A DNA stretch of 64,000 nt from assembly GCF_900156575.1 (NCBI RefSeq), contig NZ_FTNY01000002.1, forward strand, positions 124,001-188,000, written 5' to 3'. Below the pieces are notes generated by a model, which made no database searches, was not told where the DNA came from, and saw only the letters and a program-made list of their open reading frames with translations. Made by a program: the position numbers and the translations under genes. Positions 26,407 through 33,924 of this stretch are shown in pieces; the stretch's first letter is position 1; each line of letters begins with the position of its first letter. This stretch comes from Chryseobacterium shigense (GTDB lineage Bacteria; Bacteroidota; Bacteroidia; Flavobacteriales; Weeksellaceae).

Positions 26407-27483
26407 ATGAAGAAAACAGCCTTATACGATAAACACGTTTCTTTGGGCGCTAAAATCGTACCTTTTGCAGGTTTTGAAATGCCTGTACAGTATTCTGGTG
26501 TAACGGAAGAGCATTTTGCAGTAAGAGAGAAAGCAGGATTGTTTGATGTGTCACACATGGGACAGTTTTTTATTGAAGGACCGGGATCTAAAGAGCTTTT
26601 ACAGTTTGTTACAACAAACAATGTAGATGCTCTGGAAAACGGAAAAGCTCAATATTCTTGCCTTCCTAATGAGAACGGGGGAATCGTGGATGATCTTATT
26701 GTCTACAAAATGGAAGATGATAAATATTTCGTTGTGGTGAATGCATCCAATATCGAAAAAGACTGGAATCATATTTCAAAATATAACACTTTCGGAGCTC
26801 AAATGACGAATGCGTCTGATGAGATGTCATTATTGGCAATTCAGGGACCTAAGGCTACGGAGATTCTTCAAAAGCTGACAGAAACCAACCTTTCTGAGAT
26901 TCCTTACTATCATTTTGCAGTGGGAAGTGTTGCAGGCGTAAGCAACATCATCATTTCAAACACAGGCTACACCGGAAGCGGTGGTTTCGAAATCTACTTC
27001 AACAATGAAAATGCTGAACAGCTTTGGGATGCGATCATCAATGCGGGTGAAGCAGAGGGAATTGTTCCTGCCGGGCTTGCTGCAAGAGATACTTTAAGAC
27101 TGGAAAAAGGATTCTGTCTCTACGGAAACGATATTGATGATACAACGTCTCCTATTGAAGCTGGATTGGGATGGATCACGAAATTTGATAAAGATTTTGT
27201 TTCTAAAGAGATATTCGCGAAGCAAAAAGAGGAAGGCATCACAAGAAAGCTGGTAGGTTTTGAACTTCAGGATAAAGGAGTGCCAAGACATGATTATCCG
27301 GTAGTGGATGCAGAAGGAAATGTGATTGGAAAAGTAACTTCAGGAACACAGTCTCCAATGAAAAAGATCGGTCTAGGTCTGGCTTATGTAGACCAACCTC
27401 ACTTCAAACTGGGCTCTGAAATCTTTATTCAGGTAAGAAACAAGAACATTCCTGCAAAAGTAGTGAAAGCTCCTTTCGTATAA
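26407..27483 (+). CDS. gcvT: Glycine cleavage system T protein (aminomethyltransferase)
   Basis: Enzyme of 358 aa releasing ammonia from the aminomethyl lipoyl arm of the H protein and passing the methylene group to tetrahydrofolate. It has the N-terminal HVSLGAKIVPFAGFEMPVQY, LFDVSHMGQ, NTGYTGSGGFEIYF near residue 184, ARDTLRLEKGFCLYGND (folate and catalytic Asp region) and C-terminal GTQSPMKKIGLGLAYV. It is the last gene of the idi-orf-gcvT unit, with a strong terminator. No gcvH or gcvP lies nearby. Confidence 0.96.
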   Translation: MKKTALYDKHVSLGAKIVPFAGFEMPVQYSGVTEEHFAVREKAGLFDVSHMGQFFIEGPGSKELLQFVTTNNVDALENGKAQYSCLPNENGGIVDDLIVYKMEDDKYFVVVNASNIEKDWNHISKYNTFGAQMTNASDEMSLLAIQGPKATEILQKLTETNLSEIPYYHFAVGSVAGVSNIIISNTGYTGSGGFEIYFNNENAEQLWDAIINAGEAEGIVPAGLAARDTLRLEKGFCLYGNDIDDTTSPIEAGLGWITKFDKDFVSKEIFAKQKEEGITRKLVGFELQDKGVPRHDYPVVDAEGNVIGKVTSGTQSPMKKIGLGLAYVDQPHFKLGSEIFIQVRNKNIPAKVVKAPFV

Positions 27484-27507
27484 TCGTTCAAAAAGATATT
27501 CAAATAC

Positions 27508-27539
27508 AATAGGCTGTAATTTTTTACAGCCTATTTTTT
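27508..27539. terminator. Bidirectional terminator after gcvT
   Basis: AATAGGCTGTAA (27508-27519) pairs with TTACAGCCTATT (27524-27535), followed by T6 on the + strand. The convergent peptide gene stops 9 nt beyond the stem. Confidence 0.9.
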
Positions 27540-27543
27540 GTGG

Positions 27544-27732
27544 TTAGTAACATATACAGCAGATCGTTCTGTCCGGATTGCAGGCATCTCCTATTCCCGG
27601 TCTGTTAGAAATAACTCCACCGCCGGGCCCGCAAAGCGTTAAGCAATTCACAACCGGAATTTTAACTCCTCCGCTAATTTCTTTTAATGCTGATCTGCTA
27701 AGATTCTTTGTTTTTAAAAAGTCTTTTTTCAT
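27544..27732 (-). CDS. Double-glycine leader ('bacteriocin-like') Cys-rich peptide
   Basis: Peptide of 62 aa. The leader MKKDFLKTKNLSRSALKEISGG has the LSRSALKEISGG form of double-glycine leaders cleaved by C39-type peptidases. The core of about 40 residues has five Cys (VNCLTLCGPGGG, GDACNPDRTICCICY). Its Cys pattern differs from that of the peptides at 33.1-33.8 kb. No modifying enzyme, immunity gene or ABC transporter is adjacent. A near-consensus TATATTTA lies upstream. Such peptides are abundant in Chryseobacterium and mostly uncharacterised. Confidence 0.7.
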   Translation of the reverse strand: MKKDFLKTKNLSRSALKEISGGVKIPVVNCLTLCGPGGGVISNRPGIGDACNPDRTICCICY

Positions 27733-27815
27733 GATATTATTTTTTGGTTATTATAAATATAAGTATTTAATAATGAATCCATTAAAATAAATCACAAAAT
27801 ATTGATCACAAGAAC

Positions 27816-28160
27816 TTATGATTTGGGCACATGCTGAAAACAATAGTCATTTCCAATACGGGTATAGTGCTTACATCTTGTTCCTGCTTTTGTTCTTCCA
27901 AGGCATTGGTTCCCTTTATCGACACCGCTTACCTTTTTAGGGCTGGAAACAATTCCATATCGTGATGCTTTGGGAGGATTACATATTTTGCAGGGTTGAA
28001 GTCCTATTTTTACCGCTTGACTTACCTCAAGACCGGAAGAAACATTTTTCACCATCCTGCATGATGCCGCATGATATTTTGCCCCTGAAGGAGTTCTATA
28101 AACCGTCTGCCCCAATAGACTGACTGAAGTAAAAAGCAGTATGGAAATCAGGTATTTCAT
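27816..28160 (-). CDS. Secreted Cys-rich (zinc-binding-like) protein
   Basis: Protein of 114 aa with signal peptide MKYLISILLFTSVSLLGQ. Two Cys clusters follow. The first (YRTPSGAKYHAASCRMV … GLQPCKICNPP) resembles the metal-binding N-terminal segment found in Ada-like and related proteins. The second (CLGRTKAGTRCKHYTRIG … CFQH) has the spacing C-x9-C-x10-C-x2-H, as in DUF5763-type zinc ribbons. It may bind zinc or a nucleic acid or cell-wall ligand. The ATG overlaps the ArsC-like stop by 4 nt (ATGA), so it is translationally coupled. Confidence 0.7.
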   Translation of the reverse strand: MKYLISILLFTSVSLLGQTVYRTPSGAKYHAASCRMVKNVSSGLEVSQAVKIGLQPCKICNPPKASRYGIVSSPKKVSGVDKGNQCLGRTKAGTRCKHYTRIGNDYCFQHVPKS

Positions 28161-28513
28161 TCATTGACTCCAAAGAATGCTCTTAAAGCCTCCACATTAT
28201 TTTTATCATTGCCTACAAATATTTCATTGTCGGTAATAAAAACCGGACGTTTCAGAAAAGTGTAATGATCCAGTAAAAGGTCTTTGAAATCTTTCTCCTG
28301 AAGAGTTTTCACATCCAGACCTCTAAGTTTGATCTGCGTTGATTTCTTACTGAACAAAGCTTCGTATGACTTTGTTTTTGTATACATCGCTTCCAGCTCC
28401 TCCCTGGTAACGGGTTCTTTTTTAATCTCACGAAGTTCCCAATCTTTCAGATCAAATTGAGCTAAAATTTTTCTGCAGGTATCACATGTATTAAGATAGA
28501 ATACTTTCTTCAT
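28157..28513 (-). CDS. ArsC/Spx-family thioredoxin-fold protein
   Basis: Protein of 118 aa of the arsenate reductase/Spx/YffB superfamily. The active-site region NTCDTCRKILAQF gives C-x-x-C-R-K near residue 9; the conserved later motif is FLKRPVFITDNEIFVG, with the Arg of the RP segment. True arsenate reductase activity cannot be decided, and no ars genes are nearby, so an Spx/YffB-like reductase is at least as likely. It is cotranscribed with the downstream Cys-rich secreted protein. Confidence 0.85.
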   Translation of the reverse strand: MKKVFYLNTCDTCRKILAQFDLKDWELREIKKEPVTREELEAMYTKTKSYEALFSKKSTQIKLRGLDVKTLQEKDFKDLLLDHYTFLKRPVFITDNEIFVGNDKNNVEALRAFFGVNE

Positions 28514-28635
28514 TGTTATTTTTTAAATCTGTTATTGGTTAAATTTCCTTCTTCATTGAAGTTTGGTCTTTCAAAAGTAGGATTTAATCCAAAATTCTGG
28601 AAATTATTAAATAACTTTATTAAAATTTTATAAAG

Positions 28636-29103
28636 ATGCAGAATAAGCCTATTACTTTTCAATTTATTTCAGAGCCTTCAGATGTGAATTATGGAGGAAA
28701 TGTACATGGAGGAAGCGTCATGAAATGGATCGACCAGGCTGGTTATGCATGTGCCACCACGTGGAGCGGAAATTATTCTGTCACGGTGTATGTGGGCGGG
28801 ATCCGTTTCTATGAACCGATCAAGATCGGGGAAGTTGTAAGAGTAGATGCGCAGGTGATCTATACCGGAAAATCGAGTATGCATATTTCGATCAATGTCT
28901 TTTCAAGAAATCTGAAACAGCCTACTTTCGACAAAAAGACGCACTGTATCATTGTTTTTGTAGCCGTAGATGAAAATGGCAAAAAACTACCGGTCCCTGT
29001 ATGGGTTCCTGAGACTGAAGAGGAAAAACAACAGGAACGGTACGCAAAACGTCTGATGGACTTAAGAACGCAGATTGAGGATGAAATGAAACCGTTTTTA
29101 TAA
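28636..29103 (+). CDS. Acyl-CoA thioesterase, BACH/YciA family
   Basis: Hotdog thioesterase of 155 aa. The conserved catalytic segment is NYGGNVHGGSVMKWIDQAGY near residue 20 (Asn/His before the helix, Asp within it), followed by VGGIRFYEPIKIGEVVRVDA and GKSSMHISINVFS. It hydrolyses medium/long acyl-CoAs in the cytoplasm. A charged tail (EEEKQQERYAKRLMDLR) is typical of this subgroup. It is a single gene upstream of the fluoride riboswitch unit. Confidence 0.9.
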   Translation: MQNKPITFQFISEPSDVNYGGNVHGGSVMKWIDQAGYACATTWSGNYSVTVYVGGIRFYEPIKIGEVVRVDAQVIYTGKSSMHISINVFSRNLKQPTFDKKTHCIIVFVAVDENGKKLPVPVWVPETEEEKQQERYAKRLMDLRTQIEDEMKPFL

Positions 29104-29145
29104 AACAGAAATGCTTTTTCGTTTTTAGAATTCACAAAGAATAAT

Positions 29146-29153
29146 TATATTTG
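29146..29153 (+). promoter_or_regulatory. -7 element of the riboswitch-controlled exporter gene
   Basis: TATATTTG, a perfect TAnnTTTG. Transcription would start near 29157-29160, right at the 5' end of the riboswitch aptamer. Confidence 0.65.
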
Positions 29154-29160
29154 CAATACA

Positions 29161-29213
29161 AAGGAAATGGTGCTCTTCCTTACCCAACCGCTTTACAGAA
29201 GCTGATGACGCCT
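29161..29213 (+). ncRNA. Fluoride riboswitch (crcB motif) aptamer
   Basis: Fits the fluoride aptamer. The first stem is AAGGAA (29161-29166) with UUCCUU (29176-29181), enclosing loop AUGGUGCUC. A second stem, GCUU (29190-29193) with AAGC (29199-29202), follows ACCC-AACC. The 3' strand GCUGAUGACGCCU is the near-invariant crcB sequence. The loop GGUG (29169-29172) can form the pseudoknot with CGCC (29209-29212). It begins at the predicted transcription start and directly precedes a ClC-type fluoride exporter. Fluoride binding should favour the pseudoknot and turn expression on. Confidence 0.9.
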
Positions 29214-29255
29214 GATTAAGAGATTATTAACCAATAACTGATCAGGATTATTATG
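29211..29255 (+). promoter_or_regulatory. Candidate expression platform of the fluoride riboswitch
   Basis: CCTGAT (29211-29216) is complementary to ATCAGG (29241-29246), which lies 6 nt before the ATG at 29253. CCTGAT overlaps the last two bases of the pseudoknot strand CGCC (29209-29212). Pairing here would compete with the fluoride-stabilised pseudoknot and hide the initiation region when fluoride is absent. This is a model inferred from complementarity. Confidence 0.55.
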
Positions 29256-30557
29256 TCAAAAAAACAATGGACACTTCACAGAAAAGCATTTTTTCATACT
29301 AGGATATTCTTTAGAAAATACCCCGCTCTGCCCTATATTTTAAAATGGTTGTGCATCAGTATGATCATTGGTGGTTTGGCGGGAACAGCTTCTGCCGGAT
29401 TTCTGGAATCTCTGGAGTGGGCCACTCAGTTCAGGGAAAGTCATATCTGGCTGATTGCATTTCTTCCTGTTGCCGGGTTTCTTATTGGTCTTTTGTATCA
29501 TTATTACGGGAAAGATGTAGAGGCGGGAAACAATTTACTGATCGACAGTATCGATGATCCGAAAGAGATTATTCCCCTGAAAATGGCGCCTTTTGTTTAT
29601 CTGGGCACTATGATTACGCATTTCTTTGGAGGCTCTGCCGGGCGTGAAGGAACGGCACTTCAGATGGCTGGCGCTATTGCAGATCAGTTCAGCAAACCTT
29701 TTCAGCTTGACAAGAATGAAAGGAAAATTCTGCTTATCGCCGCCATTGCAGCAGGTTTTGGATCAATCTTCGGGACGCCTCTGGCGGGTGCTGTTTTCGG
29801 ACTGGAGGTTTTCCTGATCGGGAGAATACGGTATAATGCTATTTTTCCGGCATTTGCCTCGGCAATTTTTGCAGATTTGGTCACCAGCCTTTGGAAGGTG
29901 AAACACACCCATTACTCTATCGATTTTGTTCCTAAAATAGAATTTCTGCCGGTTTTATACAGTATTCTGGCCGGAATTGCTTTCGGGATCTGTGCGGCAG
30001 GTTTCAGTAGGAGTATTCATTGGACAGGTTCTGTTTTTAAATCTAAAATCAAATATCCTCCATTCCGTCCTGTAGTGGGTGGAATTATTGTTGCTCTGGC
30101 TGTTTTTGCGATGGGCACTACAAGGTATATCGGATTGGGAATTCCGGTGATTGTAGAATCTTTTGAGAAACCGCTTCCCTTGTATGATTTTGCTTTAAAA
30201 ATGATTTTTACCATCATTACCCTTTCCGCAGGATTCAAAGGGGGTGAAGTAACTCCTTTATTTTTTATCGGAGCAACTCTCGGGAGTGCGTTATCCTTCT
30301 TTATTCCATTGCCATTCGGACTGCTCGCGGGAATGGGTTTTGTCGCTGTTTTTGCGGGAGCCACCAATACTCCGCTGGCCTGTATGCTGATGGGAATAGA
30401 ATTATTCGGTGCTGAATCCGGGGTGTATATCGCGATTGCCTGCGTAGTGTCGTATTTACTTTCCGGCCATACCAGTATTTACACAAAACAAAAGATAGGT
30501 GAGGCGAAAAACAGAAGATTTGAAAGTGACCGGGACAGTTCTATTTCGGATCTTTGA
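29253..30557 (+). CDS. ClC-type fluoride/H+ antiporter (ClC-F)
   Basis: Inner-membrane transporter of 434 aa with the ClC fold and about ten to twelve helices. GSAGREGTALQMAG near residue 126 carries the gating Glu; GTPLAGAVFGLEV and GFKGGEVTPLFFIGATLGS follow. Where chloride-type ClCs have GSGIP, this one has EAGNNLL near residue 91; replacement of the GSGIP serine is reported for riboswitch-linked fluoride exporters. It lacks the C-terminal CBS domains. The upstream fluoride aptamer supports fluoride as substrate. It is a single gene. Confidence 0.9.
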   Translation: MSKKQWTLHRKAFFHTRIFFRKYPALPYILKWLCISMIIGGLAGTASAGFLESLEWATQFRESHIWLIAFLPVAGFLIGLLYHYYGKDVEAGNNLLIDSIDDPKEIIPLKMAPFVYLGTMITHFFGGSAGREGTALQMAGAIADQFSKPFQLDKNERKILLIAAIAAGFGSIFGTPLAGAVFGLEVFLIGRIRYNAIFPAFASAIFADLVTSLWKVKHTHYSIDFVPKIEFLPVLYSILAGIAFGICAAGFSRSIHWTGSVFKSKIKYPPFRPVVGGIIVALAVFAMGTTRYIGLGIPVIVESFEKPLPLYDFALKMIFTIITLSAGFKGGEVTPLFFIGATLGSALSFFIPLPFGLLAGMGFVAVFAGATNTPLACMLMGIELFGAESGVYIAIACVVSYLLSGHTSIYTKQKIGEAKNRRFESDRDSSISDL

Positions 30558-30792
30558 GTATCTGAGGGTTATCGAGTTTTAGAATATAAGTGTAAAATTG
30601 TCAGAGTGTTCTCTTACGATCAAAATTAAAGATTCTATATCAGACCATTTTTACCCAAATCCTGGAAAACTGATCTGCTGACTAGTCTAAAACACTACTA
30701 CATTCAAACTCTAAAACACTGAAACTCCACCACGCCACTGGTATCCAAGTCCCGGATAATTTCACTAAGTTTGTTCATCATAAGTGATTTCC

Positions 30793-31671
30793 ATGTTTGA
30801 CTACAGATTAAAAGTTTTCCATACGGCCGCATCGAGACTGAGCTTTACCAAAGCTTCTGAGGAACTGCATATTTCACAGCCGGCAGTAACCAAACATATC
30901 AAAGAAATTGAAATTCAGATGGGTACAAAGCTTTTTGACCGAAAAGGCACTTCTGTTCAGCTTACCCAAAGCGGACGGGTCTTATATGAATATGCAGAAA
31001 AGATCCGTCATCTCTACCGGGATCTGGAATTTGAGATCAGCCAGATCAACGAACAGCATAAAGGAAAACTCATCATTGGAGCCAGTACAAGCGTTGCCCA
31101 GTATGTTTTGCCTGAAATACTTGCTACATTCAATACTTATTATAAAGATATTAAGATCGAACTGATCACCCACAATACAGAAATTATTTCAGAATTGCTG
31201 AAGGAAGGAAAGATCGATCTGGGTATTATAGAAGGAGAATCACAATCGTCATTTTTTGATTATAAAATATTTAAAGCTGATGAAATCGTTCTCACAGCAA
31301 AGGCGGATCATCCATTAGCTCATAAAACATTAAGTTTAAAAGATCTTTACAGCCTAAACATGATCTTTCGTGAGCAGGGATCGGGTACTCTGGAATTTAT
31401 CCAAAACCGTTTAAAGGAAAAAGGGGTCCATATTGCAGAACTGAATACGGTGATGCAGCTGGGAAGCAGCGAAAGCATTAAGAATTATCTTCTACATTCA
31501 GATTGTATGGCTTTTTTGTCGATCAGTACCATTTTGAATGAATTAAAAAATAATACGCTTACCATCGTAGATATCAAAAACTTCAGTATTGAAAGAGATT
31601 TTCATTTTATTCTTCCAAAGGGAGAACAATCAGAGATGATTAAGCTTTTTCTGAGGTTTGTGAGGAGTTAG
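30793..31671 (+). CDS. LysR-family regulator, YeiE-like
   Basis: Transcription regulator of 292 aa. The N-terminal winged HTH reads FDYRLKVFHTAASRLSFTKAS then EELHISQPAVTKHI with FDRKG (residues about 1-65). The substrate-binding domain (about 90-292) has LIIGASTSVAQYVLP and FREQGSGTLEF. The sequence resembles CysB/CbbR-like regulators. The next gene, yeiH-like, is the usual partner of YeiE. The start at 30793 was preferred to the GTG at 30784 because LysR proteins begin a few residues before FxxV. Confidence 0.88.
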   Translation: MFDYRLKVFHTAASRLSFTKASEELHISQPAVTKHIKEIEIQMGTKLFDRKGTSVQLTQSGRVLYEYAEKIRHLYRDLEFEISQINEQHKGKLIIGASTSVAQYVLPEILATFNTYYKDIKIELITHNTEIISELLKEGKIDLGIIEGESQSSFFDYKIFKADEIVLTAKADHPLAHKTLSLKDLYSLNMIFREQGSGTLEFIQNRLKEKGVHIAELNTVMQLGSSESIKNYLLHSDCMAFLSISTILNELKNNTLTIVDIKNFSIERDFHFILPKGEQSEMIKLFLRFVRS

Positions 31672-32050
31672 AGATTAAGTTGCAGGTGATTGTGCCGCAA
31701 TTTGAGATTGTATCTTTTGAGAGGAATTTAGATGCGATTGAGGGGAATAGTGAATTTTGCTTTGCAAGTGAATAGTGAATTTGAGGAGACTACATCAGAT
31801 TCAGGATAACTCTTATCAATAATAGGACAACGACTATTAACTTCATTACTACATACAAATAATCGACATCTGGACATCCTCTTCCAAACTTATCTTCTCT
31901 ACAACTTTAGAACCCCAAACAATCCAACGATAAGATCCGCAACCCGTATCTCGAACTTGAAATATCATAACCAAAAGTTATTCATTATAATAAAATACGA
32001 TATACTTTGTAATACTATATTTCGCAATTTTGGAGTCTAAAATTAATTAT
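31672..32050. other. Intergenic region between LysR and yeiH-like genes
   Basis: No gene. The left third (31680-31791) holds one copy of a dispersed repeat, listed separately. The rest has no clear feature apart from TATATTTC (32018-32025), one base off the -7 consensus, about 25 nt before the yeiH-like ATG. Confidence 0.4.
31680..31791 (+). repeat. Dispersed intergenic repeat, copy 1
   Basis: Starts TTGCAGGTG and ends GTGAATTTTGCTTTGCAAGTG followed by AATAGTGAATTTGAGGAG. A second copy, inverted and about 25 nt longer, is at 42488-42615; fragments lie at 60600-60850. The 3' part (GAATTTTGCTTyGCAAGTGAA) is nearly identical between copies. Confidence 0.75.
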
Positions 32051-32986
32051 ATGACAAGCTTGCTCCAAAATGAAACGATCCGGAAAACTATTTTTATAAT
32101 CCTGGCGCTGGTATGTCTGACTCCATTGATTTCTTCTCCGGTTGCCCTGGTCCTGGGTTTTGGCCTGGCTGTTTTGATAGGCAATCCTTTTGAAAAACAC
32201 CTTCATCAATATATCCACTTGCTGCTGCAGATTTCAATTGTAGGACTGGGTTTCGGACTTAAACTGAACGAAGCACTTGCAGCAGGCAAAACAGGCTTCT
32301 TTTTAACGGTTGCCAGTATACTGACCGTGATGGTTCTGGGTACGATTTTAGGGAAAGTTTTTAAACTTGAAAATAAACTATCTTATCTGATCTCTGCAGG
32401 AACAGCCATTTGTGGGGGAAGTGCTATAGCCGCCATCTCTCCTATTATTAAACCGAGTACAAAGGAAATTTCATTGGGACTAGCTATTATTTTTACCTTA
32501 AATTCCATTGCGTTGTTTATTTATCCCGCGATCGGGCATATTTTGCATTTGTCCCAGGAGCAGTTTGGGCTTTGGTGTGCGGTAGGTATTCATGATACGA
32601 GTTCTGTGGTAGGTGCTGCCGGAAAATACGGAAATGAAGCACTCAAGATTGCGACAACAGTAAAACTGGCCCGTGCTTTATGGATCATTCCGGTTTCTGT
32701 GATCACAATGTTTATTTTTAAAAGTAAGGAATCGAAGATTAAGATTCCGTGGTTTATAGGATGGTTTATTCTCGCTATTCTTGTGAATACTTATGTTCCT
32801 GTTTTTGATGATCTGAGCACTTCTGTGACTGCTTTGGCAAAATCCGGACTTAATCTTACTTTATTTTTTATCGGCTCTACTCTTTCGGTTCAGACTTTAA
32901 AAACTATAGGTATTAAACCTCTGGCTGTTGCTGTTATTTTATGGATCACCATTAGTGTAGGAAGCCTTATTTATATCATCGGTTAA
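32051..32986 (+). CDS. YeiH-family putative sulfate exporter (UPF0324)
   Basis: Inner-membrane protein of 311 aa with about ten helices. It carries the family's conserved stretches GLGFGLKLNEAL, ISAGTAICGGSAIAAISP and GIHDTSSVVGAAGKYG. YeiH proteins are annotated as sulfate exporters, though direct transport evidence is thin. It lies downstream of a LysR gene, matching the YeiE-YeiH pairing. The ATG at 32051 was chosen; an in-frame TTG at 32030 is possible but has no support. Confidence 0.85.
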   Translation: MTSLLQNETIRKTIFIILALVCLTPLISSPVALVLGFGLAVLIGNPFEKHLHQYIHLLLQISIVGLGFGLKLNEALAAGKTGFFLTVASILTVMVLGTILGKVFKLENKLSYLISAGTAICGGSAIAAISPIIKPSTKEISLGLAIIFTLNSIALFIYPAIGHILHLSQEQFGLWCAVGIHDTSSVVGAAGKYGNEALKIATTVKLARALWIIPVSVITMFIFKSKESKIKIPWFIGWFILAILVNTYVPVFDDLSTSVTALAKSGLNLTLFFIGSTLSVQTLKTIGIKPLAVAVILWITISVGSLIYIIG

Positions 32987-32995
32987 ATGCAAAAA

Positions 32996-33016
32996 CCTTT
33001 TGGAAGGTCCAAAAGG
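32996..33016 (-). terminator. Terminator of the first six-Cys peptide gene
   Basis: CCTTTTGGA and TCCAAAAGG form a perfect 9-bp stem with a 3-nt loop. On the - strand it is followed by TTTTTGC, about 50 nt past the peptide stop. It may also act weakly on the + strand after the yeiH-like gene. Confidence 0.7.
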
Positions 33017-33066
33017 CTCTTGCGTATTAAATGTGGAAATGTTTATTTTTCTGACTGAAATACTTC

Positions 33067-33264
33067 TTAAACTGCTGACTGATTGCAAGTATACACTTGT
33101 GGACAAGCAATGTACTGTGCACAGTACCATGGTCCTGTAACGGAACCTGAGCAGCTACATCCGCAAAGAGACAAATTCGGATTTTCGATCGTCCCGGAAG
33201 TATTTAAACCTCCTCCAGAGATGTTTTTAAGATCAGCTTTTTTTAGTTTTTTAGCATTTTTCAT
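33067..33264 (-). CDS. Double-glycine leader six-Cys peptide, paralog 1
   Basis: Peptide of 65 aa. The leader MKNAKKLKKADLKNISGG is a classic double-glycine leader. The core of about 47 residues has six Cys in the pattern C-x-C-x-C-x9-C-x5-C-x5-C (LCGCSCSGS, PWYCAQYIACPQVYTC). The paralog at 33594-33779 has the same spacing. ATG at 33273 is an alternative start adding three residues. The leader type is that of peptides exported and cleaved by C39-peptidase ABC transporters; none is in the window. Role unknown (bacteriocin, toxin or signal). Confidence 0.8.
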   Translation of the reverse strand: MKNAKKLKKADLKNISGGGLNTSGTIENPNLSLCGCSCSGSVTGPWYCAQYIACPQVYTCNQSAV

Positions 33265-33316
33265 AATGTTCATGTGTTATAGTTTTGAGATTAAACAATA
33301 GCGTTTAGTTACCTTC

Positions 33317-33346
33317 CAAAGTTAAACAAATATTAATTATTTGCAA
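33317..33346 (-). promoter_or_regulatory. Promoter of six-Cys peptide paralog 1
   Basis: A perfect flavobacterial promoter on the - strand: TTG (33344-33346), 19-nt spacer, TAACTTTG (33317-33324). The region downstream (TATTGTTTAAT) is shared with the paralog's leader, so promoter and gene were duplicated together. Confidence 0.8.
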
Positions 33347-33549
33347 CATAATTAATTAAAATTTTAATAATAGCCCTATTTCATTGCTTTTATTACAGCA
33401 TAATGCAATATAAGATCATCCTGTTTCTTAAACAGTTTTATTATCCGGCTTTTTTAAACTGCCAGATAACCAAACGTCCGGGAGAATGACAACAGATTTT
33501 TTTGAAAGTGGCTGTGAAGTGTTTCCGGAACTTTTAAGTTTTAATTAAA

Positions 33550-33577
33550 AAAACCTTTCAATGACTCGAAAGGTTTT
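33550..33577 (-). terminator. Terminator of the second six-Cys peptide gene
   Basis: AAAACCTTTC (33550-33559) and GAAAGGTTTT (33568-33577); on the - strand the stem runs into a T-run, 17 nt past the stop. Confidence 0.8.
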
Positions 33578-33593
33578 GCTTCAATGTTTTTCG

Positions 33594-33779
33594 TTAACAG
33601 GTTATAACCTGCAGACATTTTTTGTATTTTACACAATATGACGGGCCCGTCACTGCTCCTGTACAGCTACAGCCACATTGTGAGAGGTCCGGAGTGGCTA
33701 CTCCCGAGATTCCCCCTACAATGTTTTTAAGGTCATCTTTCTTTAACTTTTTTGCTCTTTTTAAAATTTCCTGTGACAT
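33594..33779 (-). CDS. Double-glycine leader six-Cys peptide, paralog 2
   Basis: Peptide of 61 aa. The leader is MSQEILKRAKKLKKDDLKNIVGG, the core ISGVATPDLSQ followed by CGCSCTGAVTGPSYC and VKYKKCLQVITC. All six Cys match paralog 1 in position, and the TGP-x-Y-C segment is identical in form; other core residues vary. This keeps the disulfide or modification frame while changing the surface. It has its own promoter and terminator. Function unknown. Confidence 0.8.
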   Translation of the reverse strand: MSQEILKRAKKLKKDDLKNIVGGISGVATPDLSQCGCSCTGAVTGPSYCVKYKKCLQVITC

Positions 33780-33825
33780 GATGTTTTGATTTTAATTAAA
33801 CAATAGAATTAGATTCCTTTACTTT

Positions 33826-33853
33826 CAAAAGTAAACAATTACTAATTATTCAA
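33826..33853 (-). promoter_or_regulatory. Promoter of six-Cys peptide paralog 2
   Basis: TTG (33851-33853), 17-nt spacer, TACTTTTG (33826-33833) on the - strand, followed by the same TATTGTTTAAT leader sequence as paralog 1. Confidence 0.65.
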
Positions 33854-33924
33854 ATCACAACAAAATGTTAATTTATTCATTTACTTATACTTAAAAAGAT
33901 ATCAATCCCTATCGAACCGCTGTA

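Larger units (their letters stand above)
33274..33593. other. Intergenic region between the two six-Cys peptide genes
   Basis: Holds the promoter of paralog 1 (33317-33346) and the terminator of paralog 2 (33550-33577). The middle, about 33380-33540, shows no gene or strong motif. Confidence 0.5.

Noticed and set aside
27816..28513. Arsenic-resistance operon (ArsC-like plus neighbour)
   Set aside because: No arsR, acr3/arsB or ATPase nearby; the fold is shared by Spx/YffB proteins.
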